Assembly (NCBI GenBank): GCA_025352585.1 | Contig: JANXTD010000108.1 | Coordinates: 1 to 30,579 of the forward strand | Direction: 5' to 3' | Source of the DNA: Fimbriiglobus sp. | GTDB lineage: Bacteria > Planctomycetota > Planctomycetia > Gemmatales > Gemmataceae | Length of the DNA: 30,579 bases | In this document: positions 7,841 to 16,514 of the stretch, one piece after another | Layout: each line of letters begins with the position of its first letter | Numbering within the stretch: the first letter of the stretch is position 1 | The notes under the pieces: generated by a model | What the model was told of the DNA's origin: nothing | The model's input: only the letters and a program-made list of their open reading frames with translations | Databases searched by the model: none | Position numbers and translations under genes: made by a program

Positions 7841-8551
7841 TCAGCGTGTATTCGCCGCACGCTTCGCATACCACGCGTGGATCAGCCCCGTTTGCAGGAA
7901 CAGCACCGGCGGCTCGAAGCCGCCCGACGCGACGAGGGCACTCACCCGCGCCGGCGGCAGCAGGGCCACGTCACGCGTGTAGGCGAGGCGAAGCGCCGCG
8001 ATCTTCTCCGGCGGCTGGTCGGTCGCCTTCATCAACTCCAGCCACACCTCCAGCAGGCTGGCGTACTCCGCGGAAGCCACGTCCGCCGCCAGGTCGGCGT
8101 TCACCAGCAACCCGCCCGGCCGGAGGCGCTCGGCGATGCCGCGGAAGAAGGCGGTGCGGGCCTCCGGCGAGAGAATGAAGTGCGACACGAGCAGCGAGGT
8201 GGCCGCGTCGTACGGTGCGGACGGCGGCAGCGTGTCGAGGAAGCCCTCGTGGTAGGTGCAGCGGTCGGCGACGCCGCACTCGGCGGTGCGGCGGCGGCAC
8301 ACGTCGAGCATCGGCCCGGCCGGATCGACGGCGGTGAACCGCCAGCGCGGGAACTTCTCGGCCAGCGCGATCAACTCGGCCCCGGTGCCCGCGCCGACGC
8401 ACAGCACCCGCGCCTCGCCCGGCAACTCGGCGAGGACCGCGGCCGTGAGCAGGTGCAGGGCGTCGCGCAGCGGGGCCAACTTGGCGTACCGCTTGTCGTA
8501 CTCCGCGGCGAAGCTCTGGTCGAAGCGGGCGGGCGGTTCGGAACTCGGCAT
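7841..8551 (-). CDS. Class I SAM-dependent methyltransferase
   Basis: A 236-aa Rossmann-fold methyltransferase. Motif I is VLCVGAGTGAE (49-59), acidic Asp76 ends strand 2 (FTAVDPAG), and the post-III region reads ERLRPGGLLVNADL (141-154). N-terminal YDKRYAKLAPLRDALHLL resembles small-molecule methyltransferases rather than DNA methyltransferases, as no NPPY/DPPY motif is seen. The substrate is unknown. It sits between two Uma2 genes with gaps of 33 and 17 nt, suggesting co-transcription. Its start region (CTCGGCATGGCGGG on the plus strand) is nearly identical to that of the first Uma2 gene of the run. Confidence 0.88.
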   Translation of the reverse strand: MPSSEPPARFDQSFAAEYDKRYAKLAPLRDALHLLTAAVLAELPGEARVLCVGAGTGAELIALAEKFPRWRFTAVDPAGPMLDVCRRRTAECGVADRCTYHEGFLDTLPPSAPYDAATSLLVSHFILSPEARTAFFRGIAERLRPGGLLVNADLAADVASAEYASLLEVWLELMKATDQPPEKIAALRLAYTRDVALLPPARVSALVASGGFEPPVLFLQTGLIHAWYAKRAANTR

Positions 8552-8584
8552 GGCGGGAACCTCTCGCGGCGGTGCAGGAATCGG

Positions 8585-9280
8585 TTACATCGGCTCGTCC
8601 AGGTCGGGGCCGTGCGCGAAGACGACGGCGAGCGGCAGCGCGAAGCCGGGCAGGACGGCCTCGGCCGCCAGCACGCCGTCGCGCGGCACGGCAACCTTGT
8701 CGGTGGGGCTTGTGGAAATCTCGGCGGTGCCGGTGGCCGAATCGACGACCCAGGCGACTAGCGTGCCGGCGGCGAAGAACTCCGCGAGCTTCCGCGCGAT
8801 CTCGGCCCTGGTGTTCGACGGGCTGAGCACTTCGACGACGAGCGCCGGCACCTCGTCCGCGAAGGCTTTCCGCGGGACGTGGTGCGCCTCGTCCTGCCGC
8901 CACAGCGTCACCGCCACGTCGGCGGCCCGGACTTGGGCTTCGCTCACCCGGACGAAGTACGCCTCGCCGCCCAGAAAGCCGACACGGTTCGTTTTGAGGT
9001 AGATGCCGATCTCCACGATGATTGTCGCAGTCAGGAACGACTCCGCCGATCCCATTGCCTTCTCCACAAGGGTTCCGTCAATGAGTTCGCAAATCGGTTT
9101 TTCGTTCTTCTCACATAGCAGGTCGGCTTCGATCGCGGTCCCCGGCGGTGGGTTAGCGCGAACGCGATCCGGCGAGATGTCCCCCAGGCGGCGCAACAAC
9201 TCGCCGACCGTCGCGAACGGCGGGGCGAACGGGGGCGGCAGGGGCGGCGTCGGCGCGGGCAAGGTGGCGGTCTGCGTCAT
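8585..9280 (-). CDS. Uma2-family (DUF820) putative endonuclease
   Basis: A 231-aa paralogue of the gene at 7128. After a Pro-rich N-terminus, ATVGELLRRLGDIS opens the shared region; DGTLVEKAMGSAES, AADVAVTLW with Asp121, LVVEVLSPSNT with Glu150 and ARKLAEFFAAG keep the presumed metal-binding Asp, Glu and Lys. Proline of the usual PD is replaced by Ala, a tolerated position. The ATG at 9280 has CCGGAGAC ahead of it, a leader also found before the paralogue at 10041. An open frame running upstream to 9841 is a shadow of that paralogue. The cellular substrate of Uma2 proteins is not known. Confidence 0.87.
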   Translation of the reverse strand: MTQTATLPAPTPPLPPPFAPPFATVGELLRRLGDISPDRVRANPPPGTAIEADLLCEKNEKPICELIDGTLVEKAMGSAESFLTATIIVEIGIYLKTNRVGFLGGEAYFVRVSEAQVRAADVAVTLWRQDEAHHVPRKAFADEVPALVVEVLSPSNTRAEIARKLAEFFAAGTLVAWVVDSATGTAEISTSPTDKVAVPRDGVLAAEAVLPGFALPLAVVFAHGPDLDEPM

Positions 9281-9324
9281 GGCGAGTCTCCGGGGCGGTT
9301 CGGGGGTCAGGGTTTCGGGGCGGG

Positions 9325-10041
9325 TCACGTCGCGGTCTCCCACGCGGAGGGGTCGGGCAAGTAGCGGAACGCGTCCGCGAGCGGCCACTGAAAGCCTGGC
9401 AGGATCGACGGGGCCGTCAGACTCGCCTCGCCGCGGACCAGCGTCCGCGCGCTCGGCGCGGAGTAGTCCCAAACTTCCAGCTTGCGGATCTCCACCAGCC
9501 AGAACTGCTTCACGCCCGCAGTGAAGTAGTCGTTGACCGCGCGGGCGATCTCCGCGGCCGTGTGCTCGGGACTCAACAGGACCGCGACCAGCGCGGGGAT
9601 TTCCTTGGCGATCGGGTCGGTCGTGAAGAAGCCCGTCGGCCTCGTCGCCCACATCGTGACGCCGAAGCTCGGCACCCGCACCAGCCCCGGCGCGACCTTG
9701 ATGGGGTACGCCGCACCGACCACAAAAGCGATGGGGTTGTCGGCGAGGTAGTGGTAAATGTGGCCCGCCATCTGCATCGTGATGACCGACTCGGGTGCCC
9801 CCATCGGCTTCTCCACAAGGGTTCGGTCGATGAGTTCGCACACGGCCCCCGACGCGCTGCGGCCGTCGCGGCGGGCGAAGTCGCGCAGTGTGACTGTGCC
9901 CGGCGGCGGGTCGGCGCAGACGCGGTGCGGCGAGATGCCGCCGAGCCGGTCGACGAGTTCGCCCAGCGTGGCGAACAGCGGGGCCGACTTGCGGGGCTTC
10001 GACGCGGGCTTCGGCTTCGGCCGCGGCTTCACACTCGGCAT
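9325..10041 (-). CDS. Uma2-family protein lacking the presumed catalytic residues
   Basis: A 238-aa protein clearly related to the two downstream paralogues (ATLGELVDRLGGIS, HRVCADPPPGTVTLRDFARR, LPGFQWPLADAF). The key positions are changed: RVPD is RVPS (Ser125), VVEVVSPS is VAVLLSPE (Ala153 for Glu), ARKVEEYF is ARAVNDYF (Ala for Lys), and DGTLVEK is DRTLVEK. The frame is otherwise intact and the protein full-length, so it may be a non-catalytic partner or a gene at the start of decay. The ATG at 10041 follows GGAGA at 8-12 nt. It is the first gene of the minus-strand run and diverges from the polysaccharide operon. Confidence 0.85.
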   Translation of the reverse strand: MPSVKPRPKPKPASKPRKSAPLFATLGELVDRLGGISPHRVCADPPPGTVTLRDFARRDGRSASGAVCELIDRTLVEKPMGAPESVITMQMAGHIYHYLADNPIAFVVGAAYPIKVAPGLVRVPSFGVTMWATRPTGFFTTDPIAKEIPALVAVLLSPEHTAAEIARAVNDYFTAGVKQFWLVEIRKLEVWDYSAPSARTLVRGEASLTAPSILPGFQWPLADAFRYLPDPSAWETAT

Positions 10042-10198
10042 GGCGGGTCTCCGGGGGTTACGGCAACTTCACGGCGTCGCTCAGGATACCACAACGGCTC
10101 AGCGACCGGACCCCGGCGCGGCGCAGGGCGGTCCTCCGGGCAGGGCGGTGACGACACCACGATACGCCGCCGGCCCGGCGAATGCGGTGACTTGCCGG

Positions 10199-10227
10199 TT
10201 GCTATCGCAACGCCCCGCCGTTAGTCT
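10199..10227 (+). promoter_or_regulatory. Candidate promoter of the polysaccharide operon
   Basis: TTGCTA (10199-10204), 17 nt, then TAGTCT (10222-10227) is a weak sigma-70-type match in the 254-nt divergent gap between the Uma2 run and the glycosyltransferase operon. A small perfect palindrome AGTCGC-AG-GCGACT (10266-10279) lies just downstream. Nothing else is evident in this gap. Confidence 0.22.
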
Positions 10228-10295
10228 GCCCGTGTCAACCCCTCAGTCGCTTTCACATTTTGCCCAGTCGCAGGCGACTTCGCGTGCCCCCGACC

Positions 10296-11471
10296 GTGGC
10301 GAAGCCGCCGACACTTTTGAACGACCCCGACCGCAAGCCGCTGCGAATCGCCCACCTGGGCAAGTACTACCCGCCCGCAATCGGCGGCATCGAGACGCAC
10401 ACCCACGCTCTCGCCCACGGCCTCGCCGCGAGGGGCCACGCCGTGACCGTCGTCGCCCTCGACCCCGCCGGACCTGCCGGGGTCGCCCACGAAACCGACG
10501 GACCCGTGACGGTCGTCCGCGTCGGCCGCCGGGCCGGCGTCGGCAAGTTCGACGTGGCCCCTGGGCTGACGCGGGCGTTGCGTCGGATGCTCGCCGACCC
10601 GCCGGACGTGTGGCACCTGCACGCGCCCAACGTCACGATGACGCTCGCCGTCCTGGCGTTGCCGCGGCTACGCCCGCTGGTCGTGACGCACCACGCCGAC
10701 ACCGACGGGCGGGGGCTGCTGAGCCACCTCGTGCGGCCGTTCGAGGCGCGGCTGTACCGCCGGGCGGCGGCGATCCTGGCGACGAGTCCGGCCTCCCTCG
10801 ACGGCTCGGCGCGGCTGGCGGGGTTCCGCGCCAAGGTCGAAGTCTTGCCGCTGGGCCTCGACCTGCGGCCTTTCACCCACCCCAGCCCCGCCGCGCTGGC
10901 GTGCGCACAGGGTGACCGGCGCAAGTACCCCGGCCCGCGGTGGGTGACCGTCGGCCGGCTGGTGCCGTACAAGGCGCTCGACGTGGCGTTGCAAGCCTTG
11001 CGGCACGTCCCCGGAACGCTGTTGGTCGCTGGCACCGGGCCGATGGAGGCGACGTGGCGCACGCTCGCGGACAGTCTGGGCGTCGCCGACCGCGTCGTCT
11101 GGCGGGGCCGCGTCTCGCCCGACGAACTCGTCGGCGGCTACCTCGCGGCGACGGGCCACTGGTTCCCGTCGAACACCCGCGCCGAGGGCTTCGGACTGAC
11201 CCAAGTCGAGGCGATGGCCAGCGGCTGCCCGACGGTCAACGCCGACATCGAACACTCCGGCGTCGGCTGGGTCTGCCGCGACGGCGTCAGCGGCCTGACC
11301 GTGCCGGTCAACGACCCCGCCGCGCTCGCCGCGGCCGCGAACCGGCTGCTGACCGAGTTGGGGTTGCGCGAGCGCCTGATCGCCGGGGGTCGCCGCGAGG
11401 CCTGCCAGCGCTTCACCGCGGCGGTCATGGCGGGGCGCTGCGAAGAGCTGTACCGCCGGGTGTTGCAATGA
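10296..11471 (+). CDS. GT4-type glycosyltransferase (first gene of operon)
   Basis: About 391 aa, GT-B fold. The acceptor-side domain opens with RIAHLGKYYPPAIGGIETH (17-35), the glycine-rich GG-x-E turn of GT4 enzymes. The donor domain holds VGRLVPYKALDV with Arg221 and Lys226, and EGFGLTQVE (Glu297 to Glu305), the E-x7-E motif that contacts the nucleotide-sugar. It likely adds a hexose from a nucleotide-sugar at the cytoplasmic face of the membrane; donor and acceptor cannot be read from sequence. The start is uncertain: GTG 10296, GTG 10284 or TTG 10260 are all in frame and none has a convincing ribosome site. Its stop overlaps the FkbM gene (ATGA). Confidence 0.9.
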   Translation: MAKPPTLLNDPDRKPLRIAHLGKYYPPAIGGIETHTHALAHGLAARGHAVTVVALDPAGPAGVAHETDGPVTVVRVGRRAGVGKFDVAPGLTRALRRMLADPPDVWHLHAPNVTMTLAVLALPRLRPLVVTHHADTDGRGLLSHLVRPFEARLYRRAAAILATSPASLDGSARLAGFRAKVEVLPLGLDLRPFTHPSPAALACAQGDRRKYPGPRWVTVGRLVPYKALDVALQALRHVPGTLLVAGTGPMEATWRTLADSLGVADRVVWRGRVSPDELVGGYLAATGHWFPSNTRAEGFGLTQVEAMASGCPTVNADIEHSGVGWVCRDGVSGLTVPVNDPAALAAAANRLLTELGLRERLIAGGRREACQRFTAAVMAGRCEELYRRVLQ

Positions 11472-12319
11472 GGTCGCCGTGGAAGCCGTGGTTCGTCTAC
11501 CGACCGCGGCAACTCGCCCGCCGGCTGGGGCAGATGCTGACCGCGCCACCCGTCGGGCTGACGGCGGTGACGCTGCCGTGGGGGGCGACCGTCCGCGTCA
11601 ACCCCGCGGAGACGATCGGCCGGGCGGTCTGGACGACGGGCGTCTACGACCTGGCGGTGTGCGAGGTGCTGTTCCGCCTGATGCCGAGCGGCGGGGCGGC
11701 GATCGACGCCGGGGCCAACGTCGGCGTCCTGGCGACGCTACTCGCCACGCGGGCGGGGCCAGCCGGGCGGGTCGAGTGCTTCGAGCCGCACCCGCTGCTC
11801 GTCGAGCGTTTGCGCGACAACGTCGGCCCGCGCGTCGCCGTCCACGCCGTGGCCCTGAGCGACCGCGCGGGACTCGCCCGGCTCGTGACCCCGCCGGAGT
11901 TCGCCACGAACGAAGGCCTCGGCCGCCTCGCCGACGGCCCGACGTGCGACGGCTTCGAGGTGCCGACGGCGACGCTCGACGGCCTGTTCCCGACGGCGTG
12001 CTTCGACGCGCTCAAACTCGACGTGGAGGGCCACGAGGCGGCGGTGCTGCGCGGGGCGCGCGGGCTGCTGCAACGCGGCGCGATCCGCCACGTCGTCTTC
12101 GAGGACCACGCCGTTGCGACGAGCGTCGCCGCGGCGATCTTGACCTCAGCCGGCTACACGCTGTGGCAACTCGGCTGGTCCCTGCGCGGCCCGGCGACAG
12201 CCGCCCTGAACGCCCCGCGGCTGTGCCGAAGCTACGAGGCCCCGAGTTTCTTGGCGACGCTCGACCCCGCCGGCGCGGCGGCGCTGCTGGCACCCCGCGG
12301 CTGGCGCGTCTATGACTGA
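11468..12319 (+). CDS. FkbM-family methyltransferase
   Basis: A 283-aa SAM-dependent methyltransferase of the FkbM family. Motif I is IDAGANVGV (79-87), CFEPHP (104-109) is the family's signature strand 2, and LKLDVEGHEAAVLRGA (182-197) is the conserved active-site block; FEDH follows at 211-214. FkbM enzymes O-methylate hydroxyls, and members in glycan clusters are thought to methylate sugars. The ATG at 11468 overlaps the preceding stop by 4 nt, and the 3' end overlaps the next gene by 8 nt (ATGACTGA). The open frame upstream of 11468 is a shadow of the glycosyltransferase. Confidence 0.93.
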   Translation: MRSPWKPWFVYRPRQLARRLGQMLTAPPVGLTAVTLPWGATVRVNPAETIGRAVWTTGVYDLAVCEVLFRLMPSGGAAIDAGANVGVLATLLATRAGPAGRVECFEPHPLLVERLRDNVGPRVAVHAVALSDRAGLARLVTPPEFATNEGLGRLADGPTCDGFEVPTATLDGLFPTACFDALKLDVEGHEAAVLRGARGLLQRGAIRHVVFEDHAVATSVAAAILTSAGYTLWQLGWSLRGPATAALNAPRLCRSYEAPSFLATLDPAGAAALLAPRGWRVYD

Positions 12320-12983
12320 CGCCGTCGAGGCCCGCGCGCGACTGAGCCGCGGCACCAGCGGCGCGGCGATCCTGCAAGCGGTGGCCGACGCCCTCACCGG
12401 CCGGCCGCGCGGCGGCGTCCTCGTCGATGTCGGCTGCGGGGCCGGCGACTTGTGGGCCGTCGTCGCGCCGCGGTTCGACCGCTACGTCGGCCTCGACGCC
12501 GCCCGCTACGACGGCTTCCCGACCGCCGCGGAGTTCGCCCGCCACGACCTCGACGCCGGGCGCTGCCCGCTGCCCGACGGCGTCGGCGATGTGGTCGCCG
12601 CCGTCGAAACGGTCGAGCACCTGGAGAACCCGCGCGCCTTCGTGCGTGAACTCGCGCGGCTCACCAAGCCCGGCGGCTGGGTCGTCGTCACGACGCCGAA
12701 CCAACTCAGCCTGTTGAGCCTGCTGACGCTGATCGCCTTCGGCGAGTTCAACGCCTTCCGAGCCGGCAGCTACCCGGCGCACCGCACGGCGCTGCTCGCC
12801 ATCGACCTGCGGCGGATCGCGGCCGAGTGCGGGCTGACCGACGTTCGTGTCACCTACAGCGGCTCCGGCCGCGTCCCCGGCACCGCGCGAAAGTACCCCG
12901 CCGCGCTGAGTCGCCGGTTGCCGCGACTGCTCTCCGACAACGTGCTGCTGGTCGCCCGCAAGCCGGCGGGGGTGGCCGCGTGA
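12312..12983 (+). CDS. Class I SAM-dependent methyltransferase
   Basis: A 223-aa Methyltransf_11/23-type protein: DVGCGAG motif I (39-45), VGLDAARYDG with acidic Asp62, the post-I DVVAAVETVEHLENP block (93-107) and LTKPGGWVVVTTPN (117-130). Such proteins in polysaccharide clusters often methylate a sugar or the chain terminus, which in some O-antigens sets chain length; that role here is inference. The C-terminal third (RKYPAALSRRLPRLLSDN) is basic. It starts inside the FkbM gene's end and its own end overlaps the next GTG (GTGA). Confidence 0.9.
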   Translation: MTDAVEARARLSRGTSGAAILQAVADALTGRPRGGVLVDVGCGAGDLWAVVAPRFDRYVGLDAARYDGFPTAAEFARHDLDAGRCPLPDGVGDVVAAVETVEHLENPRAFVRELARLTKPGGWVVVTTPNQLSLLSLLTLIAFGEFNAFRAGSYPAHRTALLAIDLRRIAAECGLTDVRVTYSGSGRVPGTARKYPAALSRRLPRLLSDNVLLVARKPAGVAA

Positions 12984-14095
12984 GGGTGCTGCACCTGGCC
13001 GCCGGCAACCTCTTCGGCGGCGTCGAGCGCGTCCTGGTGACGCTGGCCAAACTGCGGCACCTCGCCCCGGAGATGGAGCCGGAGTTCGGCCTGAACTTCC
13101 GCGGCCGACTCGGGGACGAACTCGCCGCCACGGGGGTACTGGTCCACGACCTTGGGGCCGTGCGTTGCCGCCGGCCGTGGGCCGTCGTCGCCGCCCGCCG
13201 CCGCCTGCGGACGCTCCTCGAAGCGCGGGGTTACGGGGTCGTCGTCGCCCACGGTTGCTGGCCGCACGCCGTCTTCGCCCCGACGGTGCACGTCGCCGGC
13301 GTCCGCCTGGTGACCTTCGCCCACGACGCCCTCGCCGGCCGGCACCGGCTCGAACGCTGGGCCGCCCGCACGCCGCCGGACTGCGTCCTGGCCAACAGCC
13401 GCTACACCCTCGGCACCGTGCCGCGCGTCTTCCCCAGCGTGCCGGCCGCAGTCGCGTACCTCCCCGTCGAGGCGGCCGCGCCGCGTGACCCCGACGACGC
13501 CTCAAGACTGCGCCGCGAGTTCGACACGCCGCCCGGCGACGTGGTGGTGATGCACGCGAGCCGGCTGGAGCGCTGGAAGGGCGCGGCGGTGCTCGTCGAG
13601 GCGCTGGGCCGGCTGGCCGACGTTCCGGGCTGGAAGCTCTGGCTCGCCGGCGGCGCTCAAAAACCCGGCGAGGCGGCGTACCTCGCCGAGTTGCGCCACG
13701 CCGCCCAACGGCACGGCATCGCCCCGCGCGTCCGCTTCCTGGGCCATCGCGACGACGTGCCACGCCTGTTGCACGCTGCCGACCTGTTCTGCCAGCCGAA
13801 CGCCGCGCCGGAGCCGTTCGGCGTGGCACTCGTCGAGGCCCTGGCAGCCGGGCTGCCAGTCGTCACGTCAAGTCTCGGCGGCGCGGCCGAAGTCGTCACG
13901 CCGGCGTGCGGCGTCTTCGTCGAGCCGGGGGACGCCGCCGCCCTCGCCGCCGTGTTACGCCGCCTGATCGCCGACGAATCGGAGCGTCAACGCCTCGGCG
14001 CGGCGGGGCCGGGGCAAGCTCGCAAGTTGTGCGACCCGGCCGTGACGATCCCGCGCCTCCACCGGCTGCTCGCCGACGCGGAGGCGAAGTCGTGA
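12980..14095 (+). CDS. GT4-type glycosyltransferase
   Basis: A 371-aa GT-B enzyme. VRVLHLAAGNLFGGVERVL (1-19) is the N-terminal strand with the GG-x-E turn; SRLERWKG (194-201) carries the donor-binding Arg195 and Lys200; EPFGVALVE (Glu278 to Glu286) is the E-x7-E motif. It probably acts at the inner face of the membrane on a lipid-linked glycan. The GTG at 12980 overlaps the previous TGA (GTGA) and directly precedes strand 1; an upstream in-frame extension to 12827 would lie in the methyltransferase gene. The donor sugar is not predictable. Confidence 0.92.
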   Translation: MRVLHLAAGNLFGGVERVLVTLAKLRHLAPEMEPEFGLNFRGRLGDELAATGVLVHDLGAVRCRRPWAVVAARRRLRTLLEARGYGVVVAHGCWPHAVFAPTVHVAGVRLVTFAHDALAGRHRLERWAARTPPDCVLANSRYTLGTVPRVFPSVPAAVAYLPVEAAAPRDPDDASRLRREFDTPPGDVVVMHASRLERWKGAAVLVEALGRLADVPGWKLWLAGGAQKPGEAAYLAELRHAAQRHGIAPRVRFLGHRDDVPRLLHAADLFCQPNAAPEPFGVALVEALAAGLPVVTSSLGGAAEVVTPACGVFVEPGDAAALAAVLRRLIADESERQRLGAAGPGQARKLCDPAVTIPRLHRLLADAEAKS

Positions 14096-15393
14096 GCCGG
14101 CCCGACCGCGACGAGGCGACCGCGCGGGCCTGGCTGCTCGGGTTCGTCGGCCTGCAAATCGCCTGTCAACTCGCGCTACTCGTGCCGCTGCTCAGCGGGG
14201 CGCGGCCGGCCTTCCGCGTCGCGGCGTTCGGCGCGAGTCTCGTGGCGCTGGCGTTCGCCCCCGGCACCGCGGCGCGGCACCTCAGTCGGCCGTGGCTGCT
14301 GGCGGCGCTCGTCGTGATGGGCGTGCAGTTCTTCCGCCCCGCGACGAGTAGCGCTTTGGCCGGCCTCGCGGCGCTCGCGCTGAGCGTCGCCGTCGCCGCG
14401 CCGATCGTCTGGGTGACCCGCCTGCGTGTCACGCCGCGCACACTCGTCGCGCTACTGCTGCTGATCTGGGGCTTCCAGACGTTAAGTGCCGCCGTCGGCG
14501 TGCTGCAAGCCCTGTCGCCGGGGGAATTCACCCCGCAGGCGACGGCCGCGTATCGGGGCGAGGCCGGCGAGGGGATGAAGATCGTCCTGGCCGACGGCAC
14601 CGCCATCTTCCGGCCGATGGGCCTGACCGACACCCCCGGCGGCGCGGCCTCGGCCGGGCTGACCGCGTACCTGCTCGGCCTCGGCTTTCTGACCACCGCG
14701 CGCTCACCCCTGTCGCGGCTCGCGGCGGCCGTCGGCATGGCGGTCGGGCTGTTCTGCGTGGTGCTCTGCCAGGCCCGCGTCAACGCCGTCCTCGCCGGCA
14801 TTTCGACGCTGACCCTTGCGGTCGCGCTCCTGGCGGCGCGACGCACCCGCGACCTGCTCTGGGTCGCCGTGCTGCTACCGCTGACCGTCGCCGGCAGTGG
14901 CGTCGCGGCGCTGGCGGTCGGCGGCGAGGCCCCGCTGCGGCGGCTCGAAACCCTCGTCGAGAGCAGCCCCGACGCCGTCTATTACGAGAGCCGCGGCCAC
15001 TTCTTGGAGGCGACCTTCGGCCACCTGCTCGGCGAGTTCCCGCTAGGCGCGGGGCTGGGCCGCTGGGGCGTCGTGAACGCCACCTTCGGCGACCCGGCCG
15101 ACCCGTCGTCGCCGCCGCTGTGGGTCGAGATCCAGTGGACCGCCTGGCTCTTCGACGGCGGCGCGCCGCTGATGCTCGCCTACGCCGGCGCGGTCGCCGC
15201 CGCGTGCGTAGCCACGCTGCAAGTAGCCCGGCGTTGCCCCGACCGCCGCGTCGCCGGCTGGGGCGCGCTGCTCACGGCGTACAACCTCGGCGTCGTCGCG
15301 GTGACCTTCTCGTACGCGCCGTTCGCCGGGCAGATGGGCCTCGAATTCTGGCTGCTCAACGCCGCGGTCGTCACGGCGGCGGTACGCCGGTGA
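14092..15393 (+). CDS. O-antigen ligase/polymerase-like membrane protein
   Basis: A 433-aa polytopic membrane protein with about ten hydrophobic segments (roughly 13-34, 41-57, 68-80, 83-109, 117-132, 184-201, 210-225, 228-240, 352-376, 415-430). A large extracytoplasmic loop at about 262-345 contains RGHFLEATF (321-329) and PLGAGLG (337-343), resembling the Arg-containing loop and 'P-x-G-x-G' segment of the WaaL/Wzy superfamily. It would polymerise repeat units or transfer the glycan to its acceptor on the outer face of the inner membrane, and is the only such protein in the operon. Sequence alone does not separate polymerase from ligase. The start GTG overlaps the preceding stop (GTGA). Confidence 0.82.
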   Translation: MSRPDRDEATARAWLLGFVGLQIACQLALLVPLLSGARPAFRVAAFGASLVALAFAPGTAARHLSRPWLLAALVVMGVQFFRPATSSALAGLAALALSVAVAAPIVWVTRLRVTPRTLVALLLLIWGFQTLSAAVGVLQALSPGEFTPQATAAYRGEAGEGMKIVLADGTAIFRPMGLTDTPGGAASAGLTAYLLGLGFLTTARSPLSRLAAAVGMAVGLFCVVLCQARVNAVLAGISTLTLAVALLAARRTRDLLWVAVLLPLTVAGSGVAALAVGGEAPLRRLETLVESSPDAVYYESRGHFLEATFGHLLGEFPLGAGLGRWGVVNATFGDPADPSSPPLWVEIQWTAWLFDGGAPLMLAYAGAVAAACVATLQVARRCPDRRVAGWGALLTAYNLGVVAVTFSYAPFAGQMGLEFWLLNAAVVTAAVRR

Positions 15394-16514
15394 ACGCCCC
15401 CTGGGCCGTCGTCGCCGGCGACTTCACCGCGCTCGGCGGCATGGACGCGGCCAACGCCGGGCTGGCCGCGCACCTCGCCGGCCGCGGCGGCGTCACCCTC
15501 ATCGCCCACCGCGTCGCCGGCGAGCTGGCGGCCCGGCCCGGCGTCACGGTGAGGCTCGCCGCCCGGCCGCTCGGGTCGCACTTCCTCGGCGAACCGTGGC
15601 TCGACCGCCTCGGCCGCCGGCAAGCCGCCGTCACGACCGCGGGCGGCGGCCGCGTCGTCGTCAACGGCGGCAATTGCCGCTGGGCCGACATCAACTGGCT
15701 GCACTATGTCCACGCCGCCGATGACACCTCAACAACGGGCGTGAAAGCCCGCTGGCACCGCCGTCAGTCGTTGCGTCGCGAGCGAGAAATCGTCCCGACC
15801 AGTCGCATTGCCGTCTGCAACAGTTTCAAAACGGCCCAAGACGTTATCGAACGGCTCCAGACGCCGCCGGATCGCGTGAGAGTCGTCTACTACGGCTGCG
15901 ACCCCGTCGCCTGCGCCGCAATCACTCCGATGGACCGCCTGGCCGCCCGCGCCGCGCTCGGTTGGGGCGACGGCCCGTGGGTCGTCTTCGTCGGCGCGCT
16001 CGGCGACACGCGTAAGGGCTTCGACACGCTCTACGCCGCCTGGCAGTCGCTGTGCGCCAACCCCGGCTGGGACGCCCGGCTCGCCGTCGTCGGCACCGGG
16101 GCGAGCCTCGCCGCCTGGAGGAAGCGGGCGGCCGACGACGGTTTGGGGAGCCGTGTCGCGTTCCTCGGCTTCCGCCCCGACGTGCCGCGCGTCCTCGCCG
16201 CCGCCGACGCGCTGGTCCACCCGGCGCGCTACGAGGCCTACGGCCTCGCCGTCCACGAGGGCCTGTGCCGCGGCCTGCCGGCGGTCGTGAGCGCCAGCGC
16301 CGGCGTCGCCGAGCGCTACCCGCCGGGCCTGGCCGACTTGCTGTTGCAGAACCCCACCGACGCCGGCGAGTTGGCCGACCGCTTGCGTCACTGGCGCGAG
16401 ACCCTCGACGCCTGGCCTGCCCGCGTCGCCGACTTCGCCGCGCAGTTACGCCAACGCACCTGGGATGTCATGGCCGCCGACTTCGTCCGCGTCGTGGTGG
16501 GGGATGAGGCGTGA
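15390..16514 (+). CDS. GT4-type glycosyltransferase
   Basis: A 374-aa GT-B enzyme. The N-terminal domain has FTALGGMDAANAGLA (12-26) in place of the usual GG-x-E turn; VFVGALGDTRKGFDTL (199-214) and YEAYGLAVHE (Glu272 to Glu280) form the nucleotide-sugar site. Bases about 15720-15860 are less GC-rich than the flanks (CAACAGTTTCAAAACGGCC), which could mark recombination or looser codon choice. GTG 15390 and GTG 16511 both overlap neighbouring TGA codons. A plain reading is transfer of a sugar in repeat-unit assembly; specificity is unknown. Confidence 0.9.
   Translation: MNAPWAVVAGDFTALGGMDAANAGLAAHLAGRGGVTLIAHRVAGELAARPGVTVRLAARPLGSHFLGEPWLDRLGRRQAAVTTAGGGRVVVNGGNCRWADINWLHYVHAADDTSTTGVKARWHRRQSLRREREIVPTSRIAVCNSFKTAQDVIERLQTPPDRVRVVYYGCDPVACAAITPMDRLAARAALGWGDGPWVVFVGALGDTRKGFDTLYAAWQSLCANPGWDARLAVVGTGASLAAWRKRAADDGLGSRVAFLGFRPDVPRVLAAADALVHPARYEAYGLAVHEGLCRGLPAVVSASAGVAERYPPGLADLLLQNPTDAGELADRLRHWRETLDAWPARVADFAAQLRQRTWDVMAADFVRVVVGDEA

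Noticed and set aside
10266..10279. AGTCGC-AG-GCGACT palindrome as an operator
   Set aside because: It is short and made of common GC-rich words; it occurs once and no regulator gene is nearby, so it is mentioned only with the promoter.
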